A stretch of DNA of 10,517 nt, from positions 1 through 10,517 of the forward strand of contig JAOAAR010000037.1 of the NCBI GenBank assembly GCA_026418755.1, written 5' to 3'. Numbering within the stretch: position 1 is the first letter of the stretch; each line of letters begins with the position of its first letter. The translations under genes and the position numbers were made by a program. Shown here one piece after another: positions 1 to 6,645 of this stretch. The notes beneath the pieces were generated by a model that was not told where the DNA came from, did not search any database, and saw only the letters and a list, made by a program, of their open reading frames with translations. This stretch comes from Planctomycetota bacterium (GTDB taxonomy: Bacteria; Planctomycetota; SKW154).

Positions 1-1
1 C

Positions 2-664
2 CAGAGAATCGCCCAGAAAGCCCGTGCTGTTGGAATCCATCTTGTTCTCTCAACCCAGCGCCCCTCTGTAGATGTCGTGAAAGGATTGGTCAAAGCAAAT
101 TTGCCTGCTCGAATCGCCTTCTATGTGCCGTCAGCCATCGACTCGCGCACCATATTGGATACGCCTGGCGCGGACAAACTCCTCGGCAGAGGTGATATGT
201 TCTTCCGCTCCGCAGACTCTGTTGAACTCCGCCGAGCACAGGGTGTGCTTATCTCAGAAGGAGAAAGAGAGCGTATCCTCAACTTCGTCAAAAAACAGCG
301 CAAACCGAAGTACCGTTTAGAACTGCTTGACTTCAGCAAGAGGCAAACTGTGACACCTCCTGCATTGGATGAAACAGGTTCGGAAACAAAAGTGCATAAA
401 CGCACACTCGACACTGTCGGGGAGCGAGACGAACTCTTCGAGAAGGCGGTCGAGATTGTCTTAAAACTCAAACGAGGCTCCATATCGAGGATACAGCGCG
501 ACCTGGGCGTCGGCTATGAACGCGCTGCAAAAATTATGGACCAAATGGAAGCAGCAGGAATCGTAGGACCGGAAAAAGGCGGCGCACGCTCAAGAGATGT
601 CCTTATAACTCAAGAGGAATGGGAGGCAAGGTTAAGTGCCTCACAGCAAGCAGGCAAACCATAG
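2..664 (+). CDS. ftsK: DNA translocase FtsK, C-terminal part (5' end outside window)
   Basis: FtsK is a membrane-anchored hexameric ATPase that pumps DNA through the division septum and activates chromosome dimer resolution. The reading frame is open from base 2, so the gene begins upstream of the window and only the last 220 residues are seen. The fragment starts inside the RecA-like motor (STQRPS at fragment residues 17-22, LDTPGADKLLGRGDM at about 53-67). A charged linker follows at about residues 95-140. The C-terminal gamma winged-helix domain, which reads the polar KOPS/SRS sequences, occupies about 143-206 (RIQRDLGVGYERAAKIMDQME region). The motor is therefore linked to an intact gamma domain and the 3' end looks complete. 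The end overlaps rimO by 29 nt. SpoIIIE-type paralogues share this architecture, so the FtsK/SpoIIIE distinction rests on convention. Confidence 0.95.
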   Translation, partial: QRIAQKARAVGIHLVLSTQRPSVDVVKGLVKANLPARIAFYVPSAIDSRTILDTPGADKLLGRGDMFFRSADSVELRRAQGVLISEGERERILNFVKKQRKPKYRLELLDFSKRQTVTPPALDETGSETKVHKRTLDTVGERDELFEKAVEIVLKLKRGSISRIQRDLGVGYERAAKIMDQMEAAGIVGPEKGGARSRDVLITQEEWEARLSASQQAGKP

Positions 665-2045
665 AAATAAAACCTTCACCATCCTTACGCTTGGCTGTCC
701 CAAAAACCTCGTCGATTCAGAAACTCTTGCCGGTACCCTTACGAGTGCAAACTGGCGTTATTCTCAAAACCTCGAGAACTCTCTCGTCGTCATTCTCAAC
801 ACCTGTGCATTCATCCCACCCGCCCGCGCGGAAGCATTCCACCATCTCGAACGACTCATCCATCTCAAACAAAAAGGGGTATTCAAATTCCTCGTCCTCG
901 CCGGCTGTCTCCCTCTTTACTTAAGAAAAACCCCGAGAGAACTCCCTGCAAATGTTGACCTTTTCCTTACACCTCCTCAATACCCAGATGCTCCTTCTCT
1001 CCTTGAAACACTATGCGAGAAACATCTTTCCCCGTCTCCGCAGGAGATTCAGGCAATAAATAGTTCTCCGGATGATTCAAGCCGCCTGATTCTTTCTCCT
1101 GCTCACTACAGTTACATCCGAATCTCAGACGGCTGTTCCAACCACTGCTCTTTCTGCACAATCCCCTTCATTCGCGGCAGGCATCGACCGAAACCGGCTT
1201 CTGACATTCTTGCAGAGGCTGAACTTCTTGCAGCCTGCGGGGCGAAAGAACTCATAATCATCGCACAAGACACAACAGCATACCACTCGCCTGATACAAA
1301 GGAAGATCTCGCTTTCCTCCTCAAACAACTTGCAAGAAACACATCTTTTCAATGGATACGATTGATGTACACCCATCCTGCGAAGATAACTTCCAAACTG
1401 GTAGAAGTTCTTGCAACAGAGAAAAAAATCGTCAAATATATCGACCTTCCTGTACAGCATATAAACAACCGCATCCTCAGACTGATGAGAAGAGAAGGCT
1501 CTTCAAAAGCGATCAGAAAAGCCATTACTCTTTTGCGTAATTCTATCCCCGACATCGTCATACGCACATCTCTCATTGTCGGTTTTCCCACCGAAACCGA
1601 AGATGAGTTCAAAGAATTAAAAGAGTTCGTGGAAGAGGCAAGATTCGAGAGGCTTGGTGTGTTCCCGTACTACCCCGAGCCATCCACCTTGGCGGCGAAA
1701 CTACCGCAACTACCCCGTACTCTTATCGAAGAACGGCTTCAAACCATTATGCAGATTCAGAAAAAGATTGCGTTCTCTTATACCAAAACCTTAGTCGGCA
1801 GAACAGAAACCGTTCTCGTGGACTTCGCCACAAAAGAGTTCCTCCTCGCTCGCACCTACCGTGATGCTCCACAAATTGATGCTGTCTGCAAAATAGTTCC
1901 TTCCCCACCACAAAAGAAAGGAAAAAGCCATCAAATCGGAGAATTTGTAGGAGAATTTGTAAAAGTCTGTTTCATCAAAACGCATGGTTATGATATAATC
2001 GCTGAGACCCGACAATATTATGAAGAGGAGTCTCTATGCGAATGA
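636..2045 (+). CDS. rimO: Ribosomal protein S12 methylthiotransferase RimO
   Basis: RimO is a radical-SAM enzyme with two iron-sulfur clusters. It adds a methylthio group to a conserved aspartate of ribosomal protein S12. The 469-residue product has the expected order. The N-terminal UPF0004 domain has the signature TLGCPKNLVDSE and cluster cysteines C21, C57 and C91. The radical-SAM domain has the C-x3-C-x2-C motif at C167, C171 and C174. A C-terminal TRAM domain spans about 385-460 and contains ARTYRDAPQID, which favours RimO over the tRNA enzyme MiaB. The start is a GTG preceded by GGGAGG at 621-626 (9-nt spacing); no other in-frame start lies upstream of the conserved region. The gene begins inside the end of ftsK and its stop overlaps the pgsA start, so translation is probably coupled. 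The TRAM domain carries a perfect 12-bp tandem duplication (residues GEFVGEFV). Confidence 0.95.
   Translation: MPHSKQANHRNKTFTILTLGCPKNLVDSETLAGTLTSANWRYSQNLENSLVVILNTCAFIPPARAEAFHHLERLIHLKQKGVFKFLVLAGCLPLYLRKTPRELPANVDLFLTPPQYPDAPSLLETLCEKHLSPSPQEIQAINSSPDDSSRLILSPAHYSYIRISDGCSNHCSFCTIPFIRGRHRPKPASDILAEAELLAACGAKELIIIAQDTTAYHSPDTKEDLAFLLKQLARNTSFQWIRLMYTHPAKITSKLVEVLATEKKIVKYIDLPVQHINNRILRLMRREGSSKAIRKAITLLRNSIPDIVIRTSLIVGFPTETEDEFKELKEFVEEARFERLGVFPYYPEPSTLAAKLPQLPRTLIEERLQTIMQIQKKIAFSYTKTLVGRTETVLVDFATKEFLLARTYRDAPQIDAVCKIVPSPPQKKGKSHQIGEFVGEFVKVCFIKTHGYDIIAETRQYYEEESLCE
1938..1961 (+). repeat. Perfect 12-bp tandem duplication inside rimO
   Basis: The unit GGAGAATTTGTA occurs twice back to back at 1938-1949 and 1950-1961. 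It is in frame and gives the peptide GEFVGEFV in the TRAM domain, where the family normally has a single G-x-F/V-V strand. This suggests a recent in-frame slippage or duplication adding four residues. Confidence 0.85.
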
Positions 2046-2620
2046 CAGTATCAAACGCACTCACCATTGCCCGCGCCCTCGGCTCCATCCTTATTTTCGC
2101 TCTTTTCTCTCTTTACGCCCACGACCAGCAAAATTATCTCTGGGCTCAAAAGACCGCGCTTCCTCTTTTCATCATCTTCTCCGCTACAGATTTGCTTGAC
2201 GGTATCCTCGCACGCCGCCTCAAACAAGAGACCACCTTCGGCAGAATCGCCGACCCCTTCGTTGACAAACTCCTCGTCTGTGGTTCATTCATCTTCCTTG
2301 CCACCATCAAAGAATCTCTTATTACCCCATGGGTACTTATCATCATCATCTCCAGAGAATTCCTTGTCTCAGGACTGCGCTCCTATATCGAAGGAAAAGG
2401 CCTCGCATTCGGTGCGATGTTTTCTGGCAAAGTAAAAGTCACCGCCCAATACACCACCGTAGGCTGGCTTATCTTCTACACCGCATACCTCACCCCGGAA
2501 GGGACCGCTAAGTCCTTCACCATTTTCTCCATTTATGCAGTCTCAATCATCACTCTCGCAAGTACAGTTACCTATATCCACCGCGCCGTTAAACTCCTTA
2601 AAGGCACCAAACTTGCGTAA
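2036..2620 (+). CDS. pgsA: CDP-diacylglycerol--glycerol-3-phosphate 3-phosphatidyltransferase
   Basis: This integral membrane enzyme makes phosphatidylglycerophosphate from CDP-diacylglycerol and glycerol 3-phosphate, the committed step to phosphatidylglycerol and cardiolipin. The 194-residue protein carries the complete CDP-alcohol phosphatidyltransferase motif D-x2-DG-x2-AR-x8-G-x3-D-x3-D at D52, D55, G56, A59, R60, G69, D73 and D77. Several hydrophobic segments flank the motif, as in the family. The N-terminal SNALTIARA stretch also matches PgsA. Two start codons are possible. ATG 2036 has GAGGAG ending 5 nt upstream. ATG 2042 (two codons later) forms an ATGA 4-nt overlap with the rimO stop and lies 11 nt from the same GAGGAG. 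Other family members (for example phosphatidylserine synthase) share the motif, but the following pgpA supports PgsA. Confidence 0.93.
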   Translation: MRMTVSNALTIARALGSILIFALFSLYAHDQQNYLWAQKTALPLFIIFSATDLLDGILARRLKQETTFGRIADPFVDKLLVCGSFIFLATIKESLITPWVLIIIISREFLVSGLRSYIEGKGLAFGAMFSGKVKVTAQYTTVGWLIFYTAYLTPEGTAKSFTIFSIYAVSIITLASTVTYIHRAVKLLKGTKLA

Positions 2621-3068
2621 ATTTATCCTCTCTTTCTTCGCAATAGGATTCCTCCCTCGCCTGCCGGGCACTCTCACCTCCGCAACCACCGCTGCAGCCG
2701 TCTACTTCTTCCAGATTCTTTTCCCTTCTCCACACATCCAAGTCGCATTCCTTATCTCATCCTCTCTTCTCTTATTCTTCCTCTTTCGCAAAGAGGACGG
2801 TAAAGACCCTACTTGGGTCACACTCGACGAGGTTGCCGGGCAGTCTCTTTCTCTCATAAAGTTGCATAATACCACACTTTCCTTCACTTCTTGCGCCATC
2901 GGTTTCCTTCTCTTCAGATTCTTTGACATCCTCAAACCCACTCCCATCAGACAACTTCAACGCTTAAAAGGCGCTCTCGGTGTTCTCGCAGACGATATCG
3001 CAGCCGGGGTCTTCTCTTCCTCTCTCCTGAATCTTATATCTATCCTCATCCTCCCGACCGCAACCTGA
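2613..3068 (+). CDS. pgpA: Phosphatidylglycerophosphatase A
   Basis: PgpA removes the phosphate from phosphatidylglycerophosphate to give phosphatidylglycerol, the step right after PgsA. With the start chosen here the protein has 151 residues, close to the family's usual 150-170. Visible family hallmarks are the N-terminal FLPRLPGTLTSA (residues 13-24), the acidic KDPTWVTLDEVAG (64-76), FRFFDILKPTPIR (101-113) and DDIAAG (127-132). Hydrophobic stretches between them fit membrane attachment. I prefer the TTG at 2613, which overlaps the end of pgsA by 8 nt and has AAAGG at 2600-2604 with 8-nt spacing. An upstream ATG at 2535 would add 26 polar residues that are merely the alternate frame of pgsA. 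The gene forms a co-translated pair with pgsA. Confidence 0.88.
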   Translation: MRKFILSFFAIGFLPRLPGTLTSATTAAAVYFFQILFPSPHIQVAFLISSSLLLFFLFRKEDGKDPTWVTLDEVAGQSLSLIKLHNTTLSFTSCAIGFLLFRFFDILKPTPIRQLQRLKGALGVLADDIAAGVFSSSLLNLISILILPTAT

Positions 3069-3180
3069 CCCTACTGAAGAGAAAAACATTAGAAAGCAAA
3101 GGGAAACACCTCTCGCAACCTTTTAACCATTTCATCCCTTCTATTCACCGCTCGTCCAACTTCGACAAAGACCTAGTAAG

Positions 3181-4818
3181 TCACTTTTCCTTTCTGCTTC
3201 TTGACTCGCGGCGAGAGACTTCAATATGGCAGCGCCATTTCTTATCGTCTCCCTGCGGGAAATCAGTCCTATAATGGACTCCTCGGCTTTCTTGACGCAT
3301 CAGCGCACTCTCCGTTACGAGATAGGCAACGGTAAGCATATTTTGAAGGCGCCAGCCATCAGGCGTATCGAAATTGTTACGGAGGACATAGCGGCACCAG
3401 AAGGAGAGCCTTTTTAGAGCGTCTTCGAGTTCTGTTGCATTGCGTTCTATACCCACCTGCCACCACATCAGAGAGCGCAGAGAATCTTCAACATCTCTTA
3501 CCAAAATTCTCTCATTCCATTTTGGTGGTGGGATAGAGATAGTCTTGGGAGCGAGATGAGGGCATTTCCGAAGGTATTTGAGAACTGATACAGCGGTACG
3601 CTTTCCCATAACTAGGCTTTCGAGAAGTGAGTTGGATGCGAGGCGGTTTGCGCCATGAAGAGCAGTGGATGCTGTTTCGCCTGCAGCGAAAAGCCCTTTG
3701 ATTGATGTTCTGCCAAATATGTCAGTTTTAATTCCTCCAATGAAGTAGTGAGCAGCAGGACGGACAGGCACTGGGTCACGAGATAGGTCAATGTCAAAAG
3801 CAGCGCAGAGGCGCCATAAGCCTGGAAACCTCTTCTTGACTCGATTCTCATGAGTCTCTTTATTGAGGTGTGAAAGAGTGAGATAGACCTGCGTATCGTG
3901 AGTGCGTTTCATATCAGAGAGGATTGCACGGCTGACAACATCTCTTGGTGCAAGTTCCGCTTTGGGGTGGTAGCGGAGCATAAAGCGTTCTCCGAAGCGA
4001 TTGATTAGATAAGCGCCTTCACCACGGACGGCTTCGCTTATAAGCGCTCTGATTGCGCCTGCTACATAGAGAGCGGTAGGGTGGAACTGGACGAATTCGA
4101 GGTCGCGTAGTTTTGCACCTGCACGGTAAGCCATGGCTATTCCGTCGCCTGATGCAATCTCAGAGTTAGTGGTTTCACGGTATATTTGTCCTGCGCCACC
4201 GGTTGCAAGAACAGTAGCACGAGCCCAGACTATCTCTTTGCCGCCTTTTGAAGAGAAAAGAATGGCTCCAACGCAACGATTGTTCTGAGTCAAAAGGTCG
4301 ATAGCAAATGTGTTTTCGAGGATTGTTATGTTCGGATGGTTTCGCGCCCGTTCTGAAAGGACTCTCTCGATTTCACGCCCTGTTGCGTCTCCGCTTGAGC
4401 GGAGAACTCGAGGCTTTGAATGACCGCCTTCCGAAGCAAGGGCGTAAGAGCCATCAGAAGATTTGTCAAAATTGACCCCCCACTTAATCAACTCTTCTAC
4501 TGCATGAACACCCTCTTTAATAATCATGCGGACCGTCCGCTCGTCACACAAACCACACCCTGTTTCGATAGTGTCCTTGATATGGAATTCGACGGAATCA
4601 TCACTACTAATAGGAGAAGCGATGCCGCCTTGTGCAAGGAGAGTGAGGCTCTCCTCAACGCCTTTCTTCGTCACAACAAGCACTTTTGCTCGTGTCGCCG
4701 CTCCAATGGCGCAACGCAAACCAGCAGCGCCACTCCCTATAACCAGAACATCGGTTAGCCTGTGGGGTACATCAAAACTGCTTACACCTGTTATATAGCG
4801 GACATCCTTCAACGGCAC
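3181..4818 (-). CDS. nadB: L-aspartate oxidase
   Basis: NadB is the FAD enzyme that oxidises L-aspartate to iminoaspartate, the first step of de novo NAD synthesis; quinolinate synthase NadA normally follows. The 545-residue product shows the FAD-binding dinucleotide fold (GSGAAG at 28-33), LLAQGGIA (60-67), EGGHS with the active-site-type glutamate at E130, QFHPTAL (244-250), APRDVV with R292, AAHYFIGG with H357, and the C-terminal HGANRLASNSLLE with R392. A helical domain follows to the C-terminus. The EGGHS and HGANRLASNSLLE combination favours NadB over succinate dehydrogenase/fumarate reductase flavoproteins, as does the absence of a neighbouring iron-sulfur subunit. The start is a GTG with AAGGAG 8 nt upstream. 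The gene overlaps the end of mtnA by 10 nt and is the last gene of the purE-mtnA-nadB operon. nadA and nadC are not in the window. Confidence 0.94.
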   Translation of the reverse strand: MPLKDVRYITGVSSFDVPHRLTDVLVIGSGAAGLRCAIGAATRAKVLVVTKKGVEESLTLLAQGGIASPISSDDSVEFHIKDTIETGCGLCDERTVRMIIKEGVHAVEELIKWGVNFDKSSDGSYALASEGGHSKPRVLRSSGDATGREIERVLSERARNHPNITILENTFAIDLLTQNNRCVGAILFSSKGGKEIVWARATVLATGGAGQIYRETTNSEIASGDGIAMAYRAGAKLRDLEFVQFHPTALYVAGAIRALISEAVRGEGAYLINRFGERFMLRYHPKAELAPRDVVSRAILSDMKRTHDTQVYLTLSHLNKETHENRVKKRFPGLWRLCAAFDIDLSRDPVPVRPAAHYFIGGIKTDIFGRTSIKGLFAAGETASTALHGANRLASNSLLESLVMGKRTAVSVLKYLRKCPHLAPKTISIPPPKWNERILVRDVEDSLRSLMWWQVGIERNATELEDALKRLSFWCRYVLRNNFDTPDGWRLQNMLTVAYLVTESALMRQESRGVHYRTDFPQGDDKKWRCHIEVSRRESRSRKEK

Positions 4819-5888
4819 AATGTTTTCTCCTTAAAAACCCCTTTTATCGTCTGCTCGAAAGGCGGAGATATTATACCCCCTTCCCAAACAATCGCGGTTA
4901 TCAGGTGTGCTGGAGTGACATCGAAGGCAGGATTGAAGACAGAAACCCCCTCAGGAGCGGTTCTGATTCTCTTCTGGATAAAAGTCACCTCCTCGGCAGG
5001 ACGCTCTTCAATGGGAATCTTCTCTCCGGATGGCGTGTTCAAGTCGAAAGATGAGGAAGGAGCAACGACATAGAAGGGAATAGAGTGAATTTTTGCGAGA
5101 CAGGCGAGTGGATAAGTTCCTATCTTGTTTGCGATGTCGCCATTTGCTGCTATTCTGTCAGCACCTACAAAAACAGCATTGATTTTCCCCTGTCGCATCA
5201 ATGCTCCTGCCATGTTATCGCAGATAAGGGTCGTTGGAATCTTGGCTTTCAAGAGTTCCCAAGTTGAAAGGCGGGCGCCCTGAAGAAGAGGTCGAGTCTC
5301 ACAACAGACCACACTAACCCGTCTGCCCTGCCCCACCGCGGTGTAGACACACGCTAGCGCAGTGCCTATCCCGCATGTCGCCAGCGCACCTGCATTGCAG
5401 TTCGTAAGAACAGTGTAACCGTCTTTTATAAGTTGAGAGCCTTGCTCACCCAGTGACTCACACATTCGTTCGTCTTCCTGTTGCAGACGGCGCGCACTTG
5501 CCAGAACAGTTTTTTTGAGCAACTGTGGGGAAACGGAATCCGCAAAAGAGAGAGACTCTTTCAACACTCTGTCTATTCCGTAAAAGAGATTCACAGCGGT
5601 AGGACGGGCAGACCTGAGTTTTTCCGCTGCTCTTTTTAATTCGTCCTTCAACTTTTTGGTGTTCTCTTCAGCCTCTCTCAAAACGAGAGAAAGTCCATAT
5701 GCTGCGGCAACTCCAATCGCAGGCGCACCACGCACTTTGAGTTGTCTTATGGCATCGAACAACTCATCCACCGTATATAGGTTAAGATAGGCTTCTCTTT
5801 CTGGAAGGAGAGTCTGGTCTATGATTCTTAAAAAGCCATCCGTTTCACCCACCCATTGGATTGTTTTGAATGGAAGAGAAAGTCTCAT
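4809..5888 (-). CDS. mtnA: S-methyl-5-thioribose-1-phosphate isomerase
   Basis: MtnA converts methylthioribose 1-phosphate to methylthioribulose 1-phosphate in the methionine salvage pathway, which recycles the methylthioadenosine left by polyamine synthesis. The 359-residue protein belongs to the eIF2B-like fold. Conserved elements are RGAPAIG (53-59), TNCNAGALAT with the catalytic-type cysteine C164, ETRPLLQGARLSTWEL (196-211) and GADRIAANGDIANKIGT with catalytic-type D243. The C-terminal SSFD region is also typical. These distinguish it from archaeal ribose-1,5-bisphosphate isomerase and from eIF2B proper. The ATG start sits in an ATGA overlap with the purE stop. The upstream purine-rich stretch is only a weak ribosome site, so translation is probably coupled to purE. 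No other salvage genes (mtnB, mtnK or mtnP) are in the window. Pairing with a purine gene makes sense because salvage also releases adenine. Confidence 0.93.
   Translation of the reverse strand: MRLSLPFKTIQWVGETDGFLRIIDQTLLPEREAYLNLYTVDELFDAIRQLKVRGAPAIGVAAAYGLSLVLREAEENTKKLKDELKRAAEKLRSARPTAVNLFYGIDRVLKESLSFADSVSPQLLKKTVLASARRLQQEDERMCESLGEQGSQLIKDGYTVLTNCNAGALATCGIGTALACVYTAVGQGRRVSVVCCETRPLLQGARLSTWELLKAKIPTTLICDNMAGALMRQGKINAVFVGADRIAANGDIANKIGTYPLACLAKIHSIPFYVVAPSSSFDLNTPSGEKIPIEERPAEEVTFIQKRIRTAPEGVSVFNPAFDVTPAHLITAIVWEGGIISPPFEQTIKGVFKEKTLCR
4827..4832 (-). promoter_or_regulatory. Ribosome binding site deciding the nadB GTG start
   Basis: Read on the minus strand this is AAGGAG, 8 nt before the GTG at 4818 and lying inside the last codons of mtnA. 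It supports the GTG as the start and the 10-nt overlap of the two genes. Confidence 0.7.
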
Positions 5889-6376
5889 AAACTGTTTTCC
5901 AAATCGCGCTGGGAAGCAAGAGCATCCTTGCGCAGTCTCTCCTTATGTTCAAGGAGTCTCTTCTTAAGTTGCAAATCATTTACCGCCAGAAAGCGTGCAA
6001 TCAGAAGAGCAGCGTTCTCCGCACCTGTCTCTCCGACTGTCACGACTCCGACAGGCACACCTTTCGGCATCTGAACGGACGAAAGAAGAGCGTCGAGTCC
6101 GCCGAAAGCACCTGTTGCGACAGGTACAGCGATTACGGGTAGAACGGTATTTGCCGATAGAACGCCAGCAAGATGCGCCGCCATCCCCGCAATTGCAATG
6201 ATTGCTGAATAGCCCTTCTTTTCCGCGCTTTTTGCAAAGTCGACCGCCTCGTCAGGGGTTCTATGGGCGCTCAAAACAAAAACATCCGTCCCTATATCAA
6301 GGGATTCAAAAGTCTTCTTCGCCCTCTTAACATACTCAACATCCGACGCACTCCCCGCGACTACTGCCACTCTCAT
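5885..6376 (-). CDS. purE: N5-carboxyaminoimidazole ribonucleotide mutase (PurE class I)
   Basis: PurE moves the carboxyl group of N5-CAIR to give CAIR in de novo purine synthesis, normally following the ATP-dependent PurK. The 163-residue protein has GSASD (8-12), SAHRTP with the catalytic-type H38 (36-41), MAAHLAG and GLDALLSSVQMPKGVPV. The last element is typical of class I mutases rather than class II carboxylases of animals and some bacteria. I chose ATG 6376 because it sits directly after a strong GGAGG ribosome site and the conserved fold begins two residues later. A longer frame to 6469 would add 31 unconserved residues across the promoter. It is first in the purE-mtnA-nadB operon and divergent from purQ. 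purK is not in the window, so either it lies elsewhere or the mutase assignment deserves caution. Confidence 0.94.
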   Translation of the reverse strand: MRVAVVAGSASDVEYVKRAKKTFESLDIGTDVFVLSAHRTPDEAVDFAKSAEKKGYSAIIAIAGMAAHLAGVLSANTVLPVIAVPVATGAFGGLDALLSSVQMPKGVPVGVVTVGETGAENAALLIARFLAVNDLQLKKRLLEHKERLRKDALASQRDLENSL

Positions 6377-6380
6377 TTCT

Positions 6381-6389
6381 CCCTCCTTT
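6381..6389 (-). promoter_or_regulatory. Strong ribosome binding site of purE
   Basis: On the minus strand this reads AAAGGAGGG, with the AGGAGG core about 5 nt from the ATG at 6376. It decides the purE start against the longer frame. Confidence 0.8.
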
Positions 6390-6407
6390 AAAAAACCCTC
6401 TTCTATT

Positions 6408-6436
6408 ATTTTATCAGGACAAGATGTCTTACTCAA
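6408..6436 (-). promoter_or_regulatory. Predicted sigma-70 type promoter of the purE-mtnA-nadB operon
   Basis: On the minus strand TTGAGT (6436-6431) and TAAAAT (6413-6408) are separated by exactly 17 nt. The -10 box matches consensus at five of six bases and the -35 box at four. Transcription would start near 6401, giving a leader of about 25 nt that contains the strong purE ribosome site. A 17-bp palindrome adjoins the -35 box. Predicted by eye only. Confidence 0.6.
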
Positions 6437-6451
6437 ACTTCTAAGAAGTTT
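6435..6451. promoter_or_regulatory. 17-bp palindrome, candidate operator at the purE promoter
   Basis: AAACTTCTAAGAAGTTT is a perfect inverted repeat with 8-bp arms around a single central base. It overlaps the predicted purE -35 box by 2 bp and is centred near position -42 from the inferred purE start site, where activators and some repressors bind. It does not match the E. coli PurR site or the B. subtilis PurBox as I know them, so the regulator is unknown. As a hairpin it would lie outside the purE transcript, which favours a protein-binding role. Confidence 0.5.
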
Positions 6452-6484
6452 TTCTGGGATTGAGCCCAACAGGCAGTTGGCGTA

Positions 6485-6513
6485 TTGAGTTACTCGGATC
6501 CGTCAATTATAGA
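6485..6513 (+). promoter_or_regulatory. Predicted upstream promoter (P1) toward purQ
   Basis: TTGAGT at 6485-6490 and TATAGA at 6508-6513 are separated by 17 nt. Each box matches the sigma-70 consensus at four of six bases. A start near 6520 would leave a leader of roughly 125 nt before purQ. No known riboswitch fold was recognised in that leader. Confidence 0.45.
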
Positions 6514-6587
6514 GAAGGACTGGCACAATGCACCGCTCTTTCATCCTGCCACCCAGAGTCAGAGAATCTCCATCCACTACATTTGAC

Positions 6588-6616
6588 TTGAGTCTATTCT
6601 GTTTCCTCTGTATCAT
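6588..6616 (+). promoter_or_regulatory. Predicted proximal promoter (P2) of the purQ operon
   Basis: TTGAGT at 6588-6593 and TATCAT at 6611-6616 are separated by 17 nt. The -10 box matches consensus at five of six bases. Transcription would start near 6623, about 23 nt ahead of the purQ ATG. The -35 box lies within a short inverted repeat, GACTTGAGTC at 6585-6594. Confidence 0.55.
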
Positions 6617-6645
6617 AAAATCAGGTTGCTTTAGAGTACGAAAAG

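Noticed and set aside
2535..2612. Longer pgpA start at ATG 2535
   Set aside because: It would overlap pgsA by 86 nt and add 26 polar residues with no family similarity; they are the alternate reading frame of the pgsA end.
3069..3180. Bidirectional terminator between pgpA and nadB
   Set aside because: No stem of useful length followed by a T-run could be found on either strand by eye.
4420..4798. Open frames on the plus strand within nadB, and other antisense frames in rimO, mtnA, purE and the HEAT/VWA gene
   Set aside because: They show no family motifs and lie wholly opposite strongly supported genes; treated as shadow frames.
6377..6469. Longer purE frame starting at 6469
   Set aside because: It adds 31 unconserved residues and runs through the predicted promoter and palindrome; the GGAGG site before ATG 6376 decides the start.
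6456..6469. TGGG-N6-CCCA inverted repeat beside the palindrome
   Set aside because: Arms of only 4 bp are expected by chance and the repeat is not tied to a promoter element as clearly as the 17-bp palindrome.
6514..6645. Possible purine riboswitch in the purQ leader
   Set aside because: No guanine/adenine (xpt-type) or PRPP riboswitch core and no hairpin with T-run was recognisable; only short inverted repeats are present.
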